A stretch of DNA of 64,000 nucleotides, taken from Streptomyces eurythermus (GTDB taxonomy: Bacteria > Actinomycetota > Actinomycetes > Streptomycetales > Streptomycetaceae). The notes beneath the pieces are model-generated. The model ran no database searches. It was not told where the DNA came from and was given only the letters and a program-made list of their open reading frames with translations. Each line of letters opens with the position of its first letter. Position 1 is the stretch's first letter. The position numbers and the translations under genes are program-made. Where the stretch lies: positions 124,001 to 188,000 of the forward strand of contig NZ_BMSK01000010.1 in NCBI RefSeq assembly GCF_014649115.1. Reading direction: 5' to 3'. Positions 26,776 to 35,876 of this stretch are shown here, one piece after another.

Positions 26776-26872
26776 GCACACACCGCTGGGAAGAGACAAC
26801 ATGTCTTTCACCCACCAGATGTCTTCGTCACACAGCGCAGATGCCGCGGAGCCGCGGAAGAGGGAGAGTCCG

Positions 26873-28318
26873 ATGTCAGCAGCCGAGGGTCCGCTCGTCG
26901 TCGGAGTGGACACGTCCACCCAGTCCACGAAGGCGCTGGTCGTCGACGTGGCGACCGGGCGGATCGTGGCCAGTGGCCAGGCGCCGCACACCGTGACCAA
27001 CGGGGCGGGCCGGGAGAGCGACCCGCGCCAGTGGTGGGACGCGCTGTGCACGGCGCTGCGCCAGTGCGGTGAGGCGGCGCACGAGGCGGCGGCGGTGTCG
27101 ATCGGCGGCCAGCAGCACGGCCTGGTCACCCTGGACGAACACGGCGAGCCGGTGCGCCCGGCGCTGCTGTGGAACGACGTCCGCTCCGCTCCGCAGGCCC
27201 GCCGTCTCGTCGAGGAGCTGGGCGGTCCGAAGGCATGGGCGGAGCGCACCGGCAGCGTGCCCGGCGCGTCCTTCACGGCCACCAAGTGGGCCTGGCTCGC
27301 CGAACACGAGCCGGAGGCGGTCCGCGCGACGAAGGCGGTACGGCTCCCCCACGACTACCTCACCGAGCGCCTGACCGGCCAGGGCACGACCGACCGGGGC
27401 GACGCCTCCGGCACCGGCTGGTGGGCGTCCGGCACCGAGGCGTACGACGAGGAGACTCTGGCGCACATCGGCCTGGACCCGGCACTGCTGCCCCGGGTGG
27501 CACGGCCGGGTGAGGTCGTCGGCACGGTGCGCGACAGCCACGACCTGCCCTTCTCCAAGGGCACGCTGGTGGCCCCGGGCACCGGCGACAACGCCGCGGC
27601 GGCCCTGGGTCTCGGCCTGCGGCCCGGCACGCCGGTGCTGAGCCTCGGCACCTCCGGCACGGTCTACACCGTGTCCGAGCGCCGCCCCACCGACCCGACC
27701 GGCACGGTGGCGGGTTTCGCCGACGCGCGCGGGGACTGGCTGCCCCTTGCCTGCACGCTGAACTGCACCCTGGCGGTGGACCGGGTCGCGGCCCTGCTGG
27801 GCCGGGACCGCGAGGCGGTCGAACCCGGCGGCTCGGTGACCCTGCTGCCGTACCTGGACGGCGAGCGCACCCCCAATCTGCCGCACGCCTCCGGACTGCT
27901 GCACGGGCTGCGCCACGACACCACCGCGGGCCAACTGCTGCAGGCCGCCTATGACGGCGCGGTGCACGCGCTGCTGGGAGCCCTCGATCTGGTCCTGGAC
28001 GCGGACGCCGACCGGGACACCCCGCTGCTCCTGATCGGCGGCGGGGCCCGGGGTACGGCCTGGCAGCAGACCGTGCGCCGGCTCTCCGGGCGGCCCGTCC
28101 AGGTCCCGCAGGCCAGGGAACTGGTCGCACTGGGCGCGGCGGCGCAGGCGGCCGGACTGCTGACCGGCGAGGATCCCGCCGCCGTGGCCCGCCGCTGGAA
28201 CACGGCCGCGGGACCGGTGCTGGAGGCCGTGGAACGGGACCGGTCGACGCTGGAGAGGATCACCGGGGTACTCTCCGACGCGGCCCCGCTGCTGGAGCGA
28301 CGGCCCGAAACCGACTGA
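26873..28318 (+). CDS. xylB: Xylulokinase
   Basis: 481 aa, FGGY-family sugar kinase. N-terminal phosphate loop VVGVDTSTQSTKALVVD, GQQHGLVTLDEHG with the catalytic region, LLWNDVRSAPQARRL, and KWAWLAEHEPEAV. The C-terminal ATP domain has PGTGDNAAAALGLGL, LSLGTSGTVYTVSERRP, PYLDGERTPNLPHASG and LLIGGGARGTAWQQ. It phosphorylates D-xylulose to feed the pentose phosphate pathway. Chosen start is the ATG at 26873 with AGGGAGAG upstream; an in-frame ATG at 26801 would add 24 non-conserved residues. The ROK regulator gene follows by 51 bp. Confidence 0.96.
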   Translation: MSAAEGPLVVGVDTSTQSTKALVVDVATGRIVASGQAPHTVTNGAGRESDPRQWWDALCTALRQCGEAAHEAAAVSIGGQQHGLVTLDEHGEPVRPALLWNDVRSAPQARRLVEELGGPKAWAERTGSVPGASFTATKWAWLAEHEPEAVRATKAVRLPHDYLTERLTGQGTTDRGDASGTGWWASGTEAYDEETLAHIGLDPALLPRVARPGEVVGTVRDSHDLPFSKGTLVAPGTGDNAAAALGLGLRPGTPVLSLGTSGTVYTVSERRPTDPTGTVAGFADARGDWLPLACTLNCTLAVDRVAALLGRDREAVEPGGSVTLLPYLDGERTPNLPHASGLLHGLRHDTTAGQLLQAAYDGAVHALLGALDLVLDADADRDTPLLLIGGGARGTAWQQTVRRLSGRPVQVPQARELVALGAAAQAAGLLTGEDPAAVARRWNTAAGPVLEAVERDRSTLERITGVLSDAAPLLERRPETD

Positions 28319-28369
28319 CCAGGCCGCCCGCCCCCAGCCGGGCGGCAGACACCGAGGATTGACGCAGGC

Positions 28370-29578
28370 ATGACCGCACCGCTGCACGAGGCGCGCCCGC
28401 CGGGCACCGGGCGCGCTCTGCCGGACACCCAGCAGGGCATGCGCCGGCGCAATCTCGCCCGGGTGATGCACGCCGTCAGCGCGGAAGGGTCGCTGTCACG
28501 GGCGGCGGTCGCCTCGCGGATCGGTCTGACGCGGGCGGCGGTGTCGACGCTGGTGGACGAGCTGATCCGGTGGGGACTGCTGGAGGAACTGGGTCCCGAG
28601 CGCCCCGGCCGGGTGGGCCGGCCCGGGTCGGCGCTCGCGGTGAGCGGCCGGGGGCCGGCCGGGATCGGGGCCGAGATCGGCGTCGACCACCTCGCGGTGT
28701 GCGCGGTCGACCTGCGCGGTGAGGTGCGGGCACGGGCGGTCCGGCGCGGCGGCAACCGGGGCCGGGCGCCCGAGCCGGTGATCGAGGAGCTGACGGCGCT
28801 GATCCACCGGGTGGTCGCGGAAGCCGAGCAGGCGGAACTGTGGCCGGCCGGGCTCGCGGTCGCGGTGCCCGGACTGGTGGCCAGGGACGGACGGACGGTC
28901 GTACGGGCCCCGAACCTCGACTGGCACGACACCGACCTCGGCGCCCTGCTGCCCGGCGGCTGGCCGGTGTCCGTCGACAACGAGGCCAACTTCGGCGCGC
29001 TGGCCGAGCTGTGGCTCGGTGCCGGTACGCCCGGTGACTTCCTGCACGTGTCGGCCGAGATCGGTATCGGTGCCGCGGTCGTCGTGGACGGACGGCTGCT
29101 GCGCGGCAAGCGGGGATTCGCGGGCGAGCTGGGCCATGTGCCGGTACGGCCCGACGGTCCTCCCTGCCCGTGCGGCGGCCGGGGGTGCCTGGAGCAGTAC
29201 GCGGGTGAGGAGGCGGTGCGGCGCGCGGCCGGGCTGGAGCCCCGGGAGGATCTGGTGGGTCTGCTCGCGGAGCGCGCCGGGGCGGGTGACGAGGGCGTGC
29301 GGGCCGCTCTGCGGGACGCCGGTACGGCCCTCGGCATCGCCCTGACCGGGGCGGTGAACCTGCTCGATCCCGAGACGGTGGTCCTGGGCGGAGCTCTCGC
29401 GGGCCTCTCGCCCTGGCTGCTGCCGGCGCTGGAAACGGAGCTGACGGGCCGTACGGCGGGCCCGGCTTGTCCGGTGACGGTGTCCCCGCTCGGTCCGCAG
29501 GGCCCGCTGCTGGGCGCCGCGCACTCGGTCGTCCGTGCGGTGCTGGACGACCCGGCGGTGGTGGCGGAACGATCCTGA
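28370..29578 (+). CDS. xylR: ROK-family transcriptional regulator (xylose repressor-like)
   Basis: 402 aa. Winged helix at residues 25-85 (RRNLARVMHAVSAEGSLSRAAVASRIGLTRAAVSTLVDEL). The ROK sugar-binding domain follows: IGAEIGVDHLAVCAVDL, AVAVPGLVARDGRTVVRAPNLDWHD, VDNEANFGALAELWLG, and the zinc-binding motif PCPCGGRGCLEQ. Its place directly after xylB makes it the likely repressor of xylA and xylB, released by xylose. Specificity is inferred from position, not from residues. Confidence 0.88.
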   Translation: MTAPLHEARPPGTGRALPDTQQGMRRRNLARVMHAVSAEGSLSRAAVASRIGLTRAAVSTLVDELIRWGLLEELGPERPGRVGRPGSALAVSGRGPAGIGAEIGVDHLAVCAVDLRGEVRARAVRRGGNRGRAPEPVIEELTALIHRVVAEAEQAELWPAGLAVAVPGLVARDGRTVVRAPNLDWHDTDLGALLPGGWPVSVDNEANFGALAELWLGAGTPGDFLHVSAEIGIGAAVVVDGRLLRGKRGFAGELGHVPVRPDGPPCPCGGRGCLEQYAGEEAVRRAAGLEPREDLVGLLAERAGAGDEGVRAALRDAGTALGIALTGAVNLLDPETVVLGGALAGLSPWLLPALETELTGRTAGPACPVTVSPLGPQGPLLGAAHSVVRAVLDDPAVVAERS

Positions 29579-29820
29579 CGCCGCTCGCGGACCGGCACCG
29601 AGCACGCTCCCCGAGTGGCGGACCGGGTGACGTGTGCGGCGGAGGGCGTGGCGGCCAGGGGTGCCGCTCCCCTCGTGCGCGCTGACACGTTTGTCCTGCG
29701 GGTGCCGCGGATCCTGCCACTGCTCGGGCTGCTGCCCGAAGTCTCCGCGGGGAGGCGCGGTCTGTTCCGCGGAGATTCGCAGGATGCGCGGCCAGCTCCG
29801 CAGTATCTCGCAGGAGGAGC

Positions 29821-29953
29821 GATCGGCTGCTCGGCGATTCCACGGGAAGGGACGGCCTGCTCCTCATCCGCTCCGCGGGCGGGAGGGCCTTGCTCCTCGG
29901 CGGTTCCACGGGCAGGCGTTGGCCTGCTCCTCAGCGGATCCGCGGAAGGCGCG
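29821..29953. repeat. Four imperfect tandem units of 32-35 bp
   Basis: Units begin at 29821, 29854, 29886 and 29921. The common core is GGCCTGCTCCTC followed by a variable CGG/TTCC block and CGCGG. The array lies in a non-coding gap 3' of the ROK gene. Confidence 0.7.
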
Positions 29954-30018
29954 CGGCTGGGACGAGCCAGGAGCTCGGCCTCTTGAACGCTGCGGCCTCA
30001 CCCGATCGAGTGGCCGAG

Positions 30019-30045
30019 TTATCCACAGGTGGCGGGTTGTCCACG
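30019..30045 (+). promoter_or_regulatory. Pair of DnaA-box-like sites
   Basis: TTATCCACA at 30019-30027 (perfect classical box) and TTGTCCACG at 30037-30045 (one change from the Streptomyces box TTGTCCACA), same orientation, 18 bp start to start. They lie about 150 bp before the permease start. Confidence 0.45.
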
Positions 30046-30196
30046 GAACGGCCGCGCACCCTTCTGCGCAACCACCCCGCGCCGTACCGTGATTTCACGC
30101 GAGGCCGGCCGACGGTTCGTCATATCCGTGCGGTGGCCGCCGAGCGGAGACATGCTCGGGCGACGAATGGCAGCCGGGACACGGATCGGGGGACGC

Positions 30197-31699
30197 ATGC
30201 ACGCGGAGACGGCTGGAGCGCTGCGGCGTGACGCCATCGGATTGCGCGACGTCCTGTTCCAGAGCGTGACGGCGATGGCGCCCGCCGCCGCGGTGGCCGC
30301 GTCGATCCCCTCCGGCGCCGCCTTCGCGGGCGGCAGCCTGCCTCTGTCGGTGCTGATCGCCCTCGTGGCCTGCCTGTTCACCGCCTCGTGTGTGGCCGAG
30401 CTGGCCCGGGAACTGCCCGCGGCGGGCTCGGTGGCGACCTACGCGGCGCGAGGGCTGCACCCGGCCGTCGGTTTCCTCGTCGGCTGGGCGTACGTCTTCG
30501 TGGAGATGCTGGTGCCACCGCTGCTGCTGTTGCAACTGGGCTTCACGGTGGCGGGCACGCTGCACGCGGAGTGGTCCGCGTACCCGTCGGACCTGTGGTG
30601 GCCGTGGGCGCTGGCCGGAGCCGTCGTGATCGCCTGCGCCGGTTATCTCGGCGTCCGCGCCTCCGCCCGCTTCGGCACCGTCCTCGGTGTCTTCGAGGTC
30701 CTCGTCCTCCTGGTGTTCGCCGTCCTGCTCATCGGCGGGGCCGGCAGCGCCAATACCCTGTCGGTGTTCGGCACTTCCCACACCCCCGACGGCTACGCGG
30801 GGGTCTCCGGGGTGTTCGCCGGGTCCGTGTACACGGTGCTGGCGTTCGCCGGCTTCGAAGCTGCCGCGCCGCTCGCCGAGGAGACCCGCGACCCACGGCG
30901 CACGATGCACCGCGCGGTCCTCGGAGCGGCCCTGGGCATCGGTCTGTTCTACGTGCTCACGACGTATGCGATGACCGTCTACTTCGGCCCCGACCGCTTC
31001 GCGGCGTTCGGCGCGTCAGGCGCGGCGTCCTGGGAGGGCGTCGCCCGGGCCTCGTTCGGTCTCTTCTGGGTGCTGGTGTTCCTCGCGGTGGTCAACTCCA
31101 CGATCGCGAACGCCAACGCCTGCGCGAACGTCTCCACCCGCACGGCCTTCGCCCTGGCCCGGATCCGGGTCCTGCCCGGCGTACTCGCGACCCTCCACCC
31201 CCGGCACCGCTCCCCCGTGGCCGGCATCGCCGTACAGACCGTCGTGGCGGTCGGCGCGGTGCTGGGCCTCGGTCTGGCCTACGACCCGGTGACCGCGTAT
31301 CTGCTGCTCGCCACGGTGATCGTCACGGTCGTCGTCGGCGTCTACATCATCGTGAACCTCTCCTGTGCCGGCTATTTCCTGCGCTCCGGCCGGGCGTTCC
31401 TCAAACCGGTACGGCATCTGCTGCTCCCCGCTTTGGGCAGCGCCGCGTTCATCCCGGCCCTGCTGACGGCCGCCGGTCTGCCGGTGTTCGACTTCGTCAC
31501 GGAACTGACGGCTCCGGTGTCCTACGCCGGTCCGGTCGTCGGCGCCTGGCTCACCGTGGGTGTGGTGGTGCTGCTCGTGCTGATACGACGGCACCCCGAC
31601 CGGATAGCCGAGACCGCCCGCGTGCACCTGGACGCCGACGACATGGATGCCGAACGGCAGGGCGGGGCCGGAATCCACCCGCCACCGTCGCAGCGATGA
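30197..31699 (+). CDS. APC-superfamily amino-acid permease
   Basis: 500 aa with about 12 to 14 hydrophobic helices. The N-terminal signature of APC permeases is present: LRDVLFQSVTAMAPAAAVAASIPSGAAFAGG, then the helix with TASCVAELARELPAAGSVATYAARGL and the later VLAFAGFEAAAPLAEETRDPRRTM. It should be a proton- or exchange-driven amino acid or amine transporter in the cytoplasmic membrane. A formamidase-family gene follows by 73 bp on the same strand, suggesting uptake and hydrolysis of an amide or amine nitrogen source. ATG at 30197 after GGGGGA. Confidence 0.92.
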   Translation: MHAETAGALRRDAIGLRDVLFQSVTAMAPAAAVAASIPSGAAFAGGSLPLSVLIALVACLFTASCVAELARELPAAGSVATYAARGLHPAVGFLVGWAYVFVEMLVPPLLLLQLGFTVAGTLHAEWSAYPSDLWWPWALAGAVVIACAGYLGVRASARFGTVLGVFEVLVLLVFAVLLIGGAGSANTLSVFGTSHTPDGYAGVSGVFAGSVYTVLAFAGFEAAAPLAEETRDPRRTMHRAVLGAALGIGLFYVLTTYAMTVYFGPDRFAAFGASGAASWEGVARASFGLFWVLVFLAVVNSTIANANACANVSTRTAFALARIRVLPGVLATLHPRHRSPVAGIAVQTVVAVGAVLGLGLAYDPVTAYLLLATVIVTVVVGVYIIVNLSCAGYFLRSGRAFLKPVRHLLLPALGSAAFIPALLTAAGLPVFDFVTELTAPVSYAGPVVGAWLTVGVVVLLVLIRRHPDRIAETARVHLDADDMDAERQGGAGIHPPPSQR

Positions 31700-31772
31700 A
31701 CGGCCCTTCCGGGTCGGCCCGACACGATGATCCCTAGCTCGATCGTCCCCTCTTGGAAGGAGCCATGCCGCG

Positions 31773-32786
31773 ATGACCGACCCCCGGATCCTCACCGTGC
31801 GCCCGGAACCGGATCAGTACGCCTGGACCTTCGGCGGGGCGCCGCCCATGGCCCGGATCGCACCCGGCACGGTTCTCGATCTGTATACCGAGGACTGCTT
31901 CGCCGGCCGGGTCCGTTCCGAGAAGGATCTCGTGTCCGAGGTGTGCGAGTTCCCCTACCTCAATCCCCAGACCGGTCCCTTCCACATCGAGGGTGCGGAA
32001 CCCGGCGACACCGTGGCCGTGCACTTCGTCTCGATCGAACCGGCCCGTGACTGGGCGGCGTCCACGACAGTGCCGCTCTTCGGCGCGCTCACCTCCACGC
32101 ACACCACGGCCACGCTGCAGCCGCCGTTGCCGGAACGGGTGTGGATCTGGCAGTTGGACCGGGCCCGCGGGACAGCCCTGTTCCAGGCGCGGGACAGCGA
32201 CATCCGGGTGGAGCTGCCCCTGGACCCGATGCACGGCACGGTGGGCGTGGCGCCCGCCAATCTGGAGGTCCGCTCGGCCCTGGTGCCCGACGCGCACGGC
32301 GGCAACATGGACACGCCCGAGATGCGGGCCGGCGTCACCTGCTACCTGGGCGTCAATGTCGAGGGCGCCCTGCTCAGCCTGGGCGACGGGCATGCCCGGC
32401 AAGGCGAGGGAGAGACCTGCGGGGTGGCCGTCGAGTGCGCGATGAACACGGTGGTGGTCGTGGACCTGCTGAAGGGCGTCACCACACCCTGGCCACGCCT
32501 GGAGTCGGACACGCACATCATCTCGACCGGTTCGGCCCGCCCGTTGGAGGACGCGTTCCGGATATCGCAGCTCGATCTGGTGCAGTGGCTGGTGCGTGAC
32601 TACGGGTTCAGCGAGCTGGACGCGTACCAGTTCGCGACCCAGACGGTCGAATCGCCGCTGGCCAACGTGTGCGACACGAACTACACCTGCGTGGCCAAGC
32701 TCCGCAAGGAGTGGCTGCCCGCGCGGGAGACCTACCGCGGCGTGCACGCGCGGCTGCGGGAGACCGCGCGGGCCCTGCGCCGCTGA
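31773..32786 (+). CDS. Acetamidase/formamidase family protein
   Basis: 337 aa, the length of FmdA/AmdA amidohydrolases. Conserved metal-binding segments: VAVHFVSIEPARDW, the GTVGVAPA box, VPDAHGGNMDTPEM, LSLGDGHARQGEGE with acidic and His ligands, and CDTNYTCVAKL near the end. These enzymes release ammonia from formamide, acetamide or related short amides. It lies 73 bp after an APC permease and before a Tat-exported amidase; GGAAGGAGC precedes the ATG. Confidence 0.93.
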   Translation: MTDPRILTVRPEPDQYAWTFGGAPPMARIAPGTVLDLYTEDCFAGRVRSEKDLVSEVCEFPYLNPQTGPFHIEGAEPGDTVAVHFVSIEPARDWAASTTVPLFGALTSTHTTATLQPPLPERVWIWQLDRARGTALFQARDSDIRVELPLDPMHGTVGVAPANLEVRSALVPDAHGGNMDTPEMRAGVTCYLGVNVEGALLSLGDGHARQGEGETCGVAVECAMNTVVVVDLLKGVTTPWPRLESDTHIISTGSARPLEDAFRISQLDLVQWLVRDYGFSELDAYQFATQTVESPLANVCDTNYTCVAKLRKEWLPARETYRGVHARLRETARALRR

Positions 32787-32825
32787 AGCCTTCCGCGCGG
32801 CCCGGCACCCCTGCCACCGCCTCCC

Positions 32826-32868
32826 GAACAGGCTCTTCCCGAACTGGCTCCTCCGAACTGGCTCCTCC
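32826..32868. repeat. 14-bp tandem repeat (three copies) in leader of amidase gene
   Basis: GAACTGGCTCCTCC is exactly duplicated at 32841-32854 and 32855-32868, with a degenerate copy GAACAGGCTCTTCC at 32826-32839. Three short AAGGC-type motifs follow up to 32903. Confidence 0.8.
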
Positions 32869-32906
32869 GAAGGCATCCCAAAGGCCTTACCGAAAGGCAT
32901 ACCGCC

Positions 32907-33512
32907 ATGGACATGGACCGAGCCGCACCCCGGCTCAGCCGACGACGGCTGCTGAAAGGCGCGGCACTCGCCGCCGTTCCCTACGCGTTACTGCCCGACC
33001 CGCGTGCCGGTGCGCAGCCCCAGTCCGTCGACTACCCGCCCGCCGAGTGGCGACCGGCGAGCACCGCCAACTACACCGTGTCCGACCGCCCCGGCGCCTA
33101 CGCCATCGACCGCGTGATCATCCATGTCACACAGGAGACGTACAGCGACGCGTTGGCGATCTTCGCCGATCCGCAGAAGAAGGTGTCCGCCCACTATGTG
33201 GTCCGCTCGGCGGACGGGCACGTCGCCCAGTGCGTCCGTGAAGCCGACGTCGCGTGGCATGCGGGCAACTGGGGCTACAACACGCGCTCCGTCGGCATCG
33301 AGCACGAGGGCTGGGTGGACCGGCCCGAGTACTTCACCGACGCCCTCTACCAGCAGTCGGCGAGGCTGACGGCGGCGATCTGCGCCAAGTACGGCATCCC
33401 CCGGGACAGGGAGCACATCATCGGCCACTATCAGGTGCCCGGCACCGACCACACCGACCCGGGCCCGGGGTGGGACTGGGTGCGCTACATCAGAATGGTC
33501 AACTTCTCCTGA
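32907..33512 (+). CDS. Tat-exported N-acetylmuramoyl-L-alanine amidase
   Basis: 201 aa. Twin-arginine signal with SRRRLLKGAALAAVPYALLP. The amidase_2/PGRP domain fills the rest: DRVIIHVTQE (first zinc ligand His), SAHYVVRSADGHVAQCV, AWHAGNWGYNTRSVGIEHEGW, KYGIPRDREHIIGHYQVPG, and TDPGPGWDWVRY. It cleaves the MurNAc-L-Ala bond in cell wall. The domain parallels that of the larger lipoprotein amidase at 5254-7332, but here without accessory domains. ATG at 32907 with a weak GAAAGG site; the leader holds tandem 14-bp repeats. Confidence 0.93.
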   Translation: MDMDRAAPRLSRRRLLKGAALAAVPYALLPDPRAGAQPQSVDYPPAEWRPASTANYTVSDRPGAYAIDRVIIHVTQETYSDALAIFADPQKKVSAHYVVRSADGHVAQCVREADVAWHAGNWGYNTRSVGIEHEGWVDRPEYFTDALYQQSARLTAAICAKYGIPRDREHIIGHYQVPGTDHTDPGPGWDWVRYIRMVNFS

Positions 33513-33865
33513 CCACACCGCCACGCCATACCACCGGCATCATCACCCCGACCCAGTGACGCACCCGCTCCGCACCGCCTGCGTCACCACCGTTTCACCG
33601 CAACCGCATCACCGTCGTATCACCGCCGGGAGTTCCGGGGTTGACCGGTCCGTGGATTGCCCTGGAGCCGACGGCCGACTCCGCCGAGCGCGCCCCGGTG
33701 CCCTGGAGCGTCACGAGGGGCCAACGGGCAGGCACTACAAGGGTCCGCTCCCCGGCAACGCGGACACGAACCCGGCCGGGTCCTTCGCCGCACACCCCAT
33801 CCGCTTCCCGGGGCCGACTCCGCTCTCCGCGGGGCTTCGATGTCGTGCGTCGGGCGGACATGCTG

Positions 33866-33896
33866 CGGCAGGGCGGGACGAAGTGCCGCCCTGCCG
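33866..33896. terminator. Hairpin 3' of the cysteine hydrolase gene
   Basis: Perfect 11-bp stem CGGCAGGGCGG/CCGCCCTGCCG with a 9-base loop. It lies in the 403-bp gap between convergent amidase and hydrolase genes; nothing else was recognised in that gap. Confidence 0.7.
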
Positions 33897-33915
33897 AAGA
33901 AGGAAGCGCGGAGAA

Positions 33916-34500
33916 CTACTTCAGCGCAGCGAGCGAGGGGACGACGATGCCGTAGCGGTCGGTGATCGTCGCGAGGGCACCGTCGTGGATCTGCTGGGCG
34001 GTCAGCGACGTGCCTCCCTCGTGCATGGTCTGCAGGGAACGGGTCGCGCAGGCGTTGGCGACGACGGTGGGCTGGTTGCCCCGCAGGGACGCGCCCTGCG
34101 CCGTGAACAGGACACACATGTTGGTCATGAACCCGGCGATGATGACATCGGAGTTCCCGGCGGCGTCGACGTGCTCGCCCAGGTCCGTGCCGTGGAAGCC
34201 GTTCGGGACGCTCTTGACGACGACGGTCTCACCCTCGATGGGCGCGACGCTCTCGTGGATCTGGCCGGCCTCGGACTCCACGTCGTAGCCCGCCTCCTGG
34301 ACGTGGATGACCTTGGCGCCGGCCTGACGGGCCGCGGCCAGCAGCTCGGCGGCGGCTTCCAGCGCGGGCTTCCAGCCGTCGAGCTCCATCACACCGCCGG
34401 TGTAGACGTTCTGGTAGTCGACCATGATGAGGGTCGCGTTGCCGAGCGTCGCGGGCGTCTCGTCGGCGCCGGTGAGGGCTCGCAGAGTCGTCGTAGCCAT
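33916..34500 (-). CDS. Isochorismatase-like cysteine hydrolase
   Basis: 194 aa. The catalytic triad of the family is visible: Asp in LIMVDYQNVYTGG, Lys in VVVKSVPNGFHGT, Cys in IIAGFMTNMCVLFTAQGA. Members hydrolyse nicotinamide, isochorismate, N-carbamoyl amides or related compounds; the exact substrate is not clear. About 240 bp upstream sits a copy of an operator-like motif shared with the neighbouring TetR and lipoprotein genes, so it may belong to the same small regulon. ATG at 34500; AT-rich leader. Confidence 0.88.
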   Translation of the reverse strand: MATTTLRALTGADETPATLGNATLIMVDYQNVYTGGVMELDGWKPALEAAAELLAAARQAGAKVIHVQEAGYDVESEAGQIHESVAPIEGETVVVKSVPNGFHGTDLGEHVDAAGNSDVIIAGFMTNMCVLFTAQGASLRGNQPTVVANACATRSLQTMHEGGTSLTAQQIHDGALATITDRYGIVVPSLAALK

Positions 34501-34741
34501 GAACTAACCACCTAAAGATCGAGAAAGCTTGTGCCGCTCGCAGTTCTGCGGAGGCGTTGGACATGTCGGCAACCACGGGCCGGGCGCACAGGGGGAACCG
34601 AACGTGACGGAAGTGACTCCTGAGACGGGTCGGAGCGGTTGCACCCCGAAAGCCCGCGAAGGCGCACCCGGACGGGTACCACCGGCCTCACGGCCTGGAA
34701 GCAATCGGGGCCTGAGGGCAGCGACCCTCAGGGCGTGATCA

Positions 34742-34764
34742 ACGCTAACATGATTTGTGAGCAC
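34742..34764. promoter_or_regulatory. Candidate TetR operator, degenerate copy
   Basis: ACGCTAAC, 7-bp spacer, GTGAGCAC. The left arm is identical to the perfect palindrome at 36864-36886, and the right arm matches 5 of 8 positions. It lies in the 356-bp gap between cysteine hydrolase and tetR. Confidence 0.5.
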
Positions 34765-34821
34765 CGTGAAGGGGGACTCGTAGACTCCGCGACCTGAGCC
34801 ACAAACGGGCAGTTCGAAGGC

Positions 34822-34836
34822 GTTAGCAACGCTTTC
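34822..34836. promoter_or_regulatory. Candidate operator half-sites close to the tetR start
   Basis: GTTAGCAACGCTTTC, 20 bp before the tetR ATG. It matches GTTAGCACCGCTATC at 36945-36959 in 13 of 15 positions. Confidence 0.45.
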
Positions 34837-34856
34837 TTAGCTGTTACCATCGAGGC

Positions 34857-35546
34857 ATGTCGACGGCACGAGAGCGCATCCTGGCCGCCACCGAGGAACT
34901 GCTCGCGTCAAAGGACGCGCTGGCCATCTCGACCCGGGCCATCTGCGACCGGGCCAAGGTCGGCATGCCCGAGATCTATCGCCAGTTCGGCGATAAGCAA
35001 GGGCTGCTCACGGCGGTCGCGTGCATCGGCTTCGAGCGTTTCCTGGCGAACAAGCGCCGTAACCCGATGACCGACGACCCGGTGGCCGACCTGCGCACGG
35101 CCTGGGACAGCCATGTCGCGTTCGCCCTGGACAACCCTCACCTGTACCGGTTGATGTTCACGCCGGCCCCGGAGTCCCAACCACGGGCGGTCGGGGAGGC
35201 CCGGGCCCTGCTGCTTTCGGCCCTGGAGCGCTGCCGTGCCGCCGGACGACTGCGTACGCCGCTGGAACTGGCGGGTCAGTCGATCCTGACGGCCAACGTC
35301 GGCGTGTGCCTGATGGCCCTCTCCTTTCCCGAGCTCTACGGCGCCCCCGAGATCTCCCGTTCCGTACGTGACGCCGTGATCGGAGCTGTCACAGGCGACG
35401 AGCGCGAGGACACGAGGATCACCGACGGAATCGTGCTCGCCCAGGCCCTCGTCGGCACCCTCACCGGGACCGCGCCCGCCGGCGGCGACGCCATCGCACG
35501 ACTGTCCCAGGCGCTTCAAGGATCCGGCCCGCGCGGCGACGAGTGA
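34857..35546 (+). CDS. TetR/AcrR-family regulator
   Basis: 229 aa. N-terminal TetR helix-turn-helix: RERILAATEELLASKDALAISTRAICDRAKVGMPEIYRQFGDKQGLLTAV. The C-terminal half includes a helical ligand domain of the TetR_C_13/33 style (AWDSHVAFALDNPHLYRLMF). Repeated GTTAGC/GCTAAC motifs flank its own promoter and that of the metallo-hydrolase lipoprotein at 35877-36791, which points to autoregulation and local control. Ligand unknown. Confidence 0.92.
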   Translation: MSTARERILAATEELLASKDALAISTRAICDRAKVGMPEIYRQFGDKQGLLTAVACIGFERFLANKRRNPMTDDPVADLRTAWDSHVAFALDNPHLYRLMFTPAPESQPRAVGEARALLLSALERCRAAGRLRTPLELAGQSILTANVGVCLMALSFPELYGAPEISRSVRDAVIGAVTGDEREDTRITDGIVLAQALVGTLTGTAPAGGDAIARLSQALQGSGPRGDE

Positions 35547-35658
35547 ACATCGCTACGCCCTCGTCGGCCGGGAAGCCGATGACAGCCGCCCCCTGAGCGC
35601 CGGAGGCGAGTAACTCCGTTTTCGCCCGGCGGGGATGTCCGATCGATACCCGCGAAAA

Positions 35659-35692
35659 ACGGCAGTGCGGCGCCACCGCGCCGCACTGCCGT
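35659..35692. terminator. Hairpin between convergent tetR and lipoprotein genes
   Basis: Perfect 14-bp stem (35659-35672 with 35679-35692) and a CCACCG-type 6-base loop. It sits in a 330-bp gap in which no gene was recognised. Confidence 0.75.
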
Positions 35693-35876
35693 CATCGCGC
35701 TTCCGAAGCAGCGGCCCAGTCCACCAGATCACGTGCACGCGCTCCCGTCACAGGATCCGCGCGCTCACGCCGGACTGGGCGTAGTCGAGGTTCTCCGCCA
35801 CAAGCGGGGGGGGACGCCCGGAGCATGCCTGCCGGACCCCTCCTCGCCCCGCCACTTCGAGCCGAACGCCGCCCCT

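Larger units (their letters stand above)
29579..30196. other. 618-bp intergenic region with repeats and DnaA-box pair
   Basis: No credible gene. Open frames here translate into Gly/Ser/Arg-rich low-complexity sequence. It contains a tandem repeat block at 29821-29953 and two DnaA-box-like sites at 30019-30045. Confidence 0.6.

Noticed and set aside
26801..26872. Earlier ATG of xylB adding 24 residues
   Set aside because: The added residues are not sugar-kinase-like, and the second ATG has AGGGAGAG before it and begins just ahead of the conserved phosphate loop.
29821..29953. Repeat block considered as a CRISPR array
   Set aside because: Units are imperfect, adjacent without unique spacers, and no cas genes are present.
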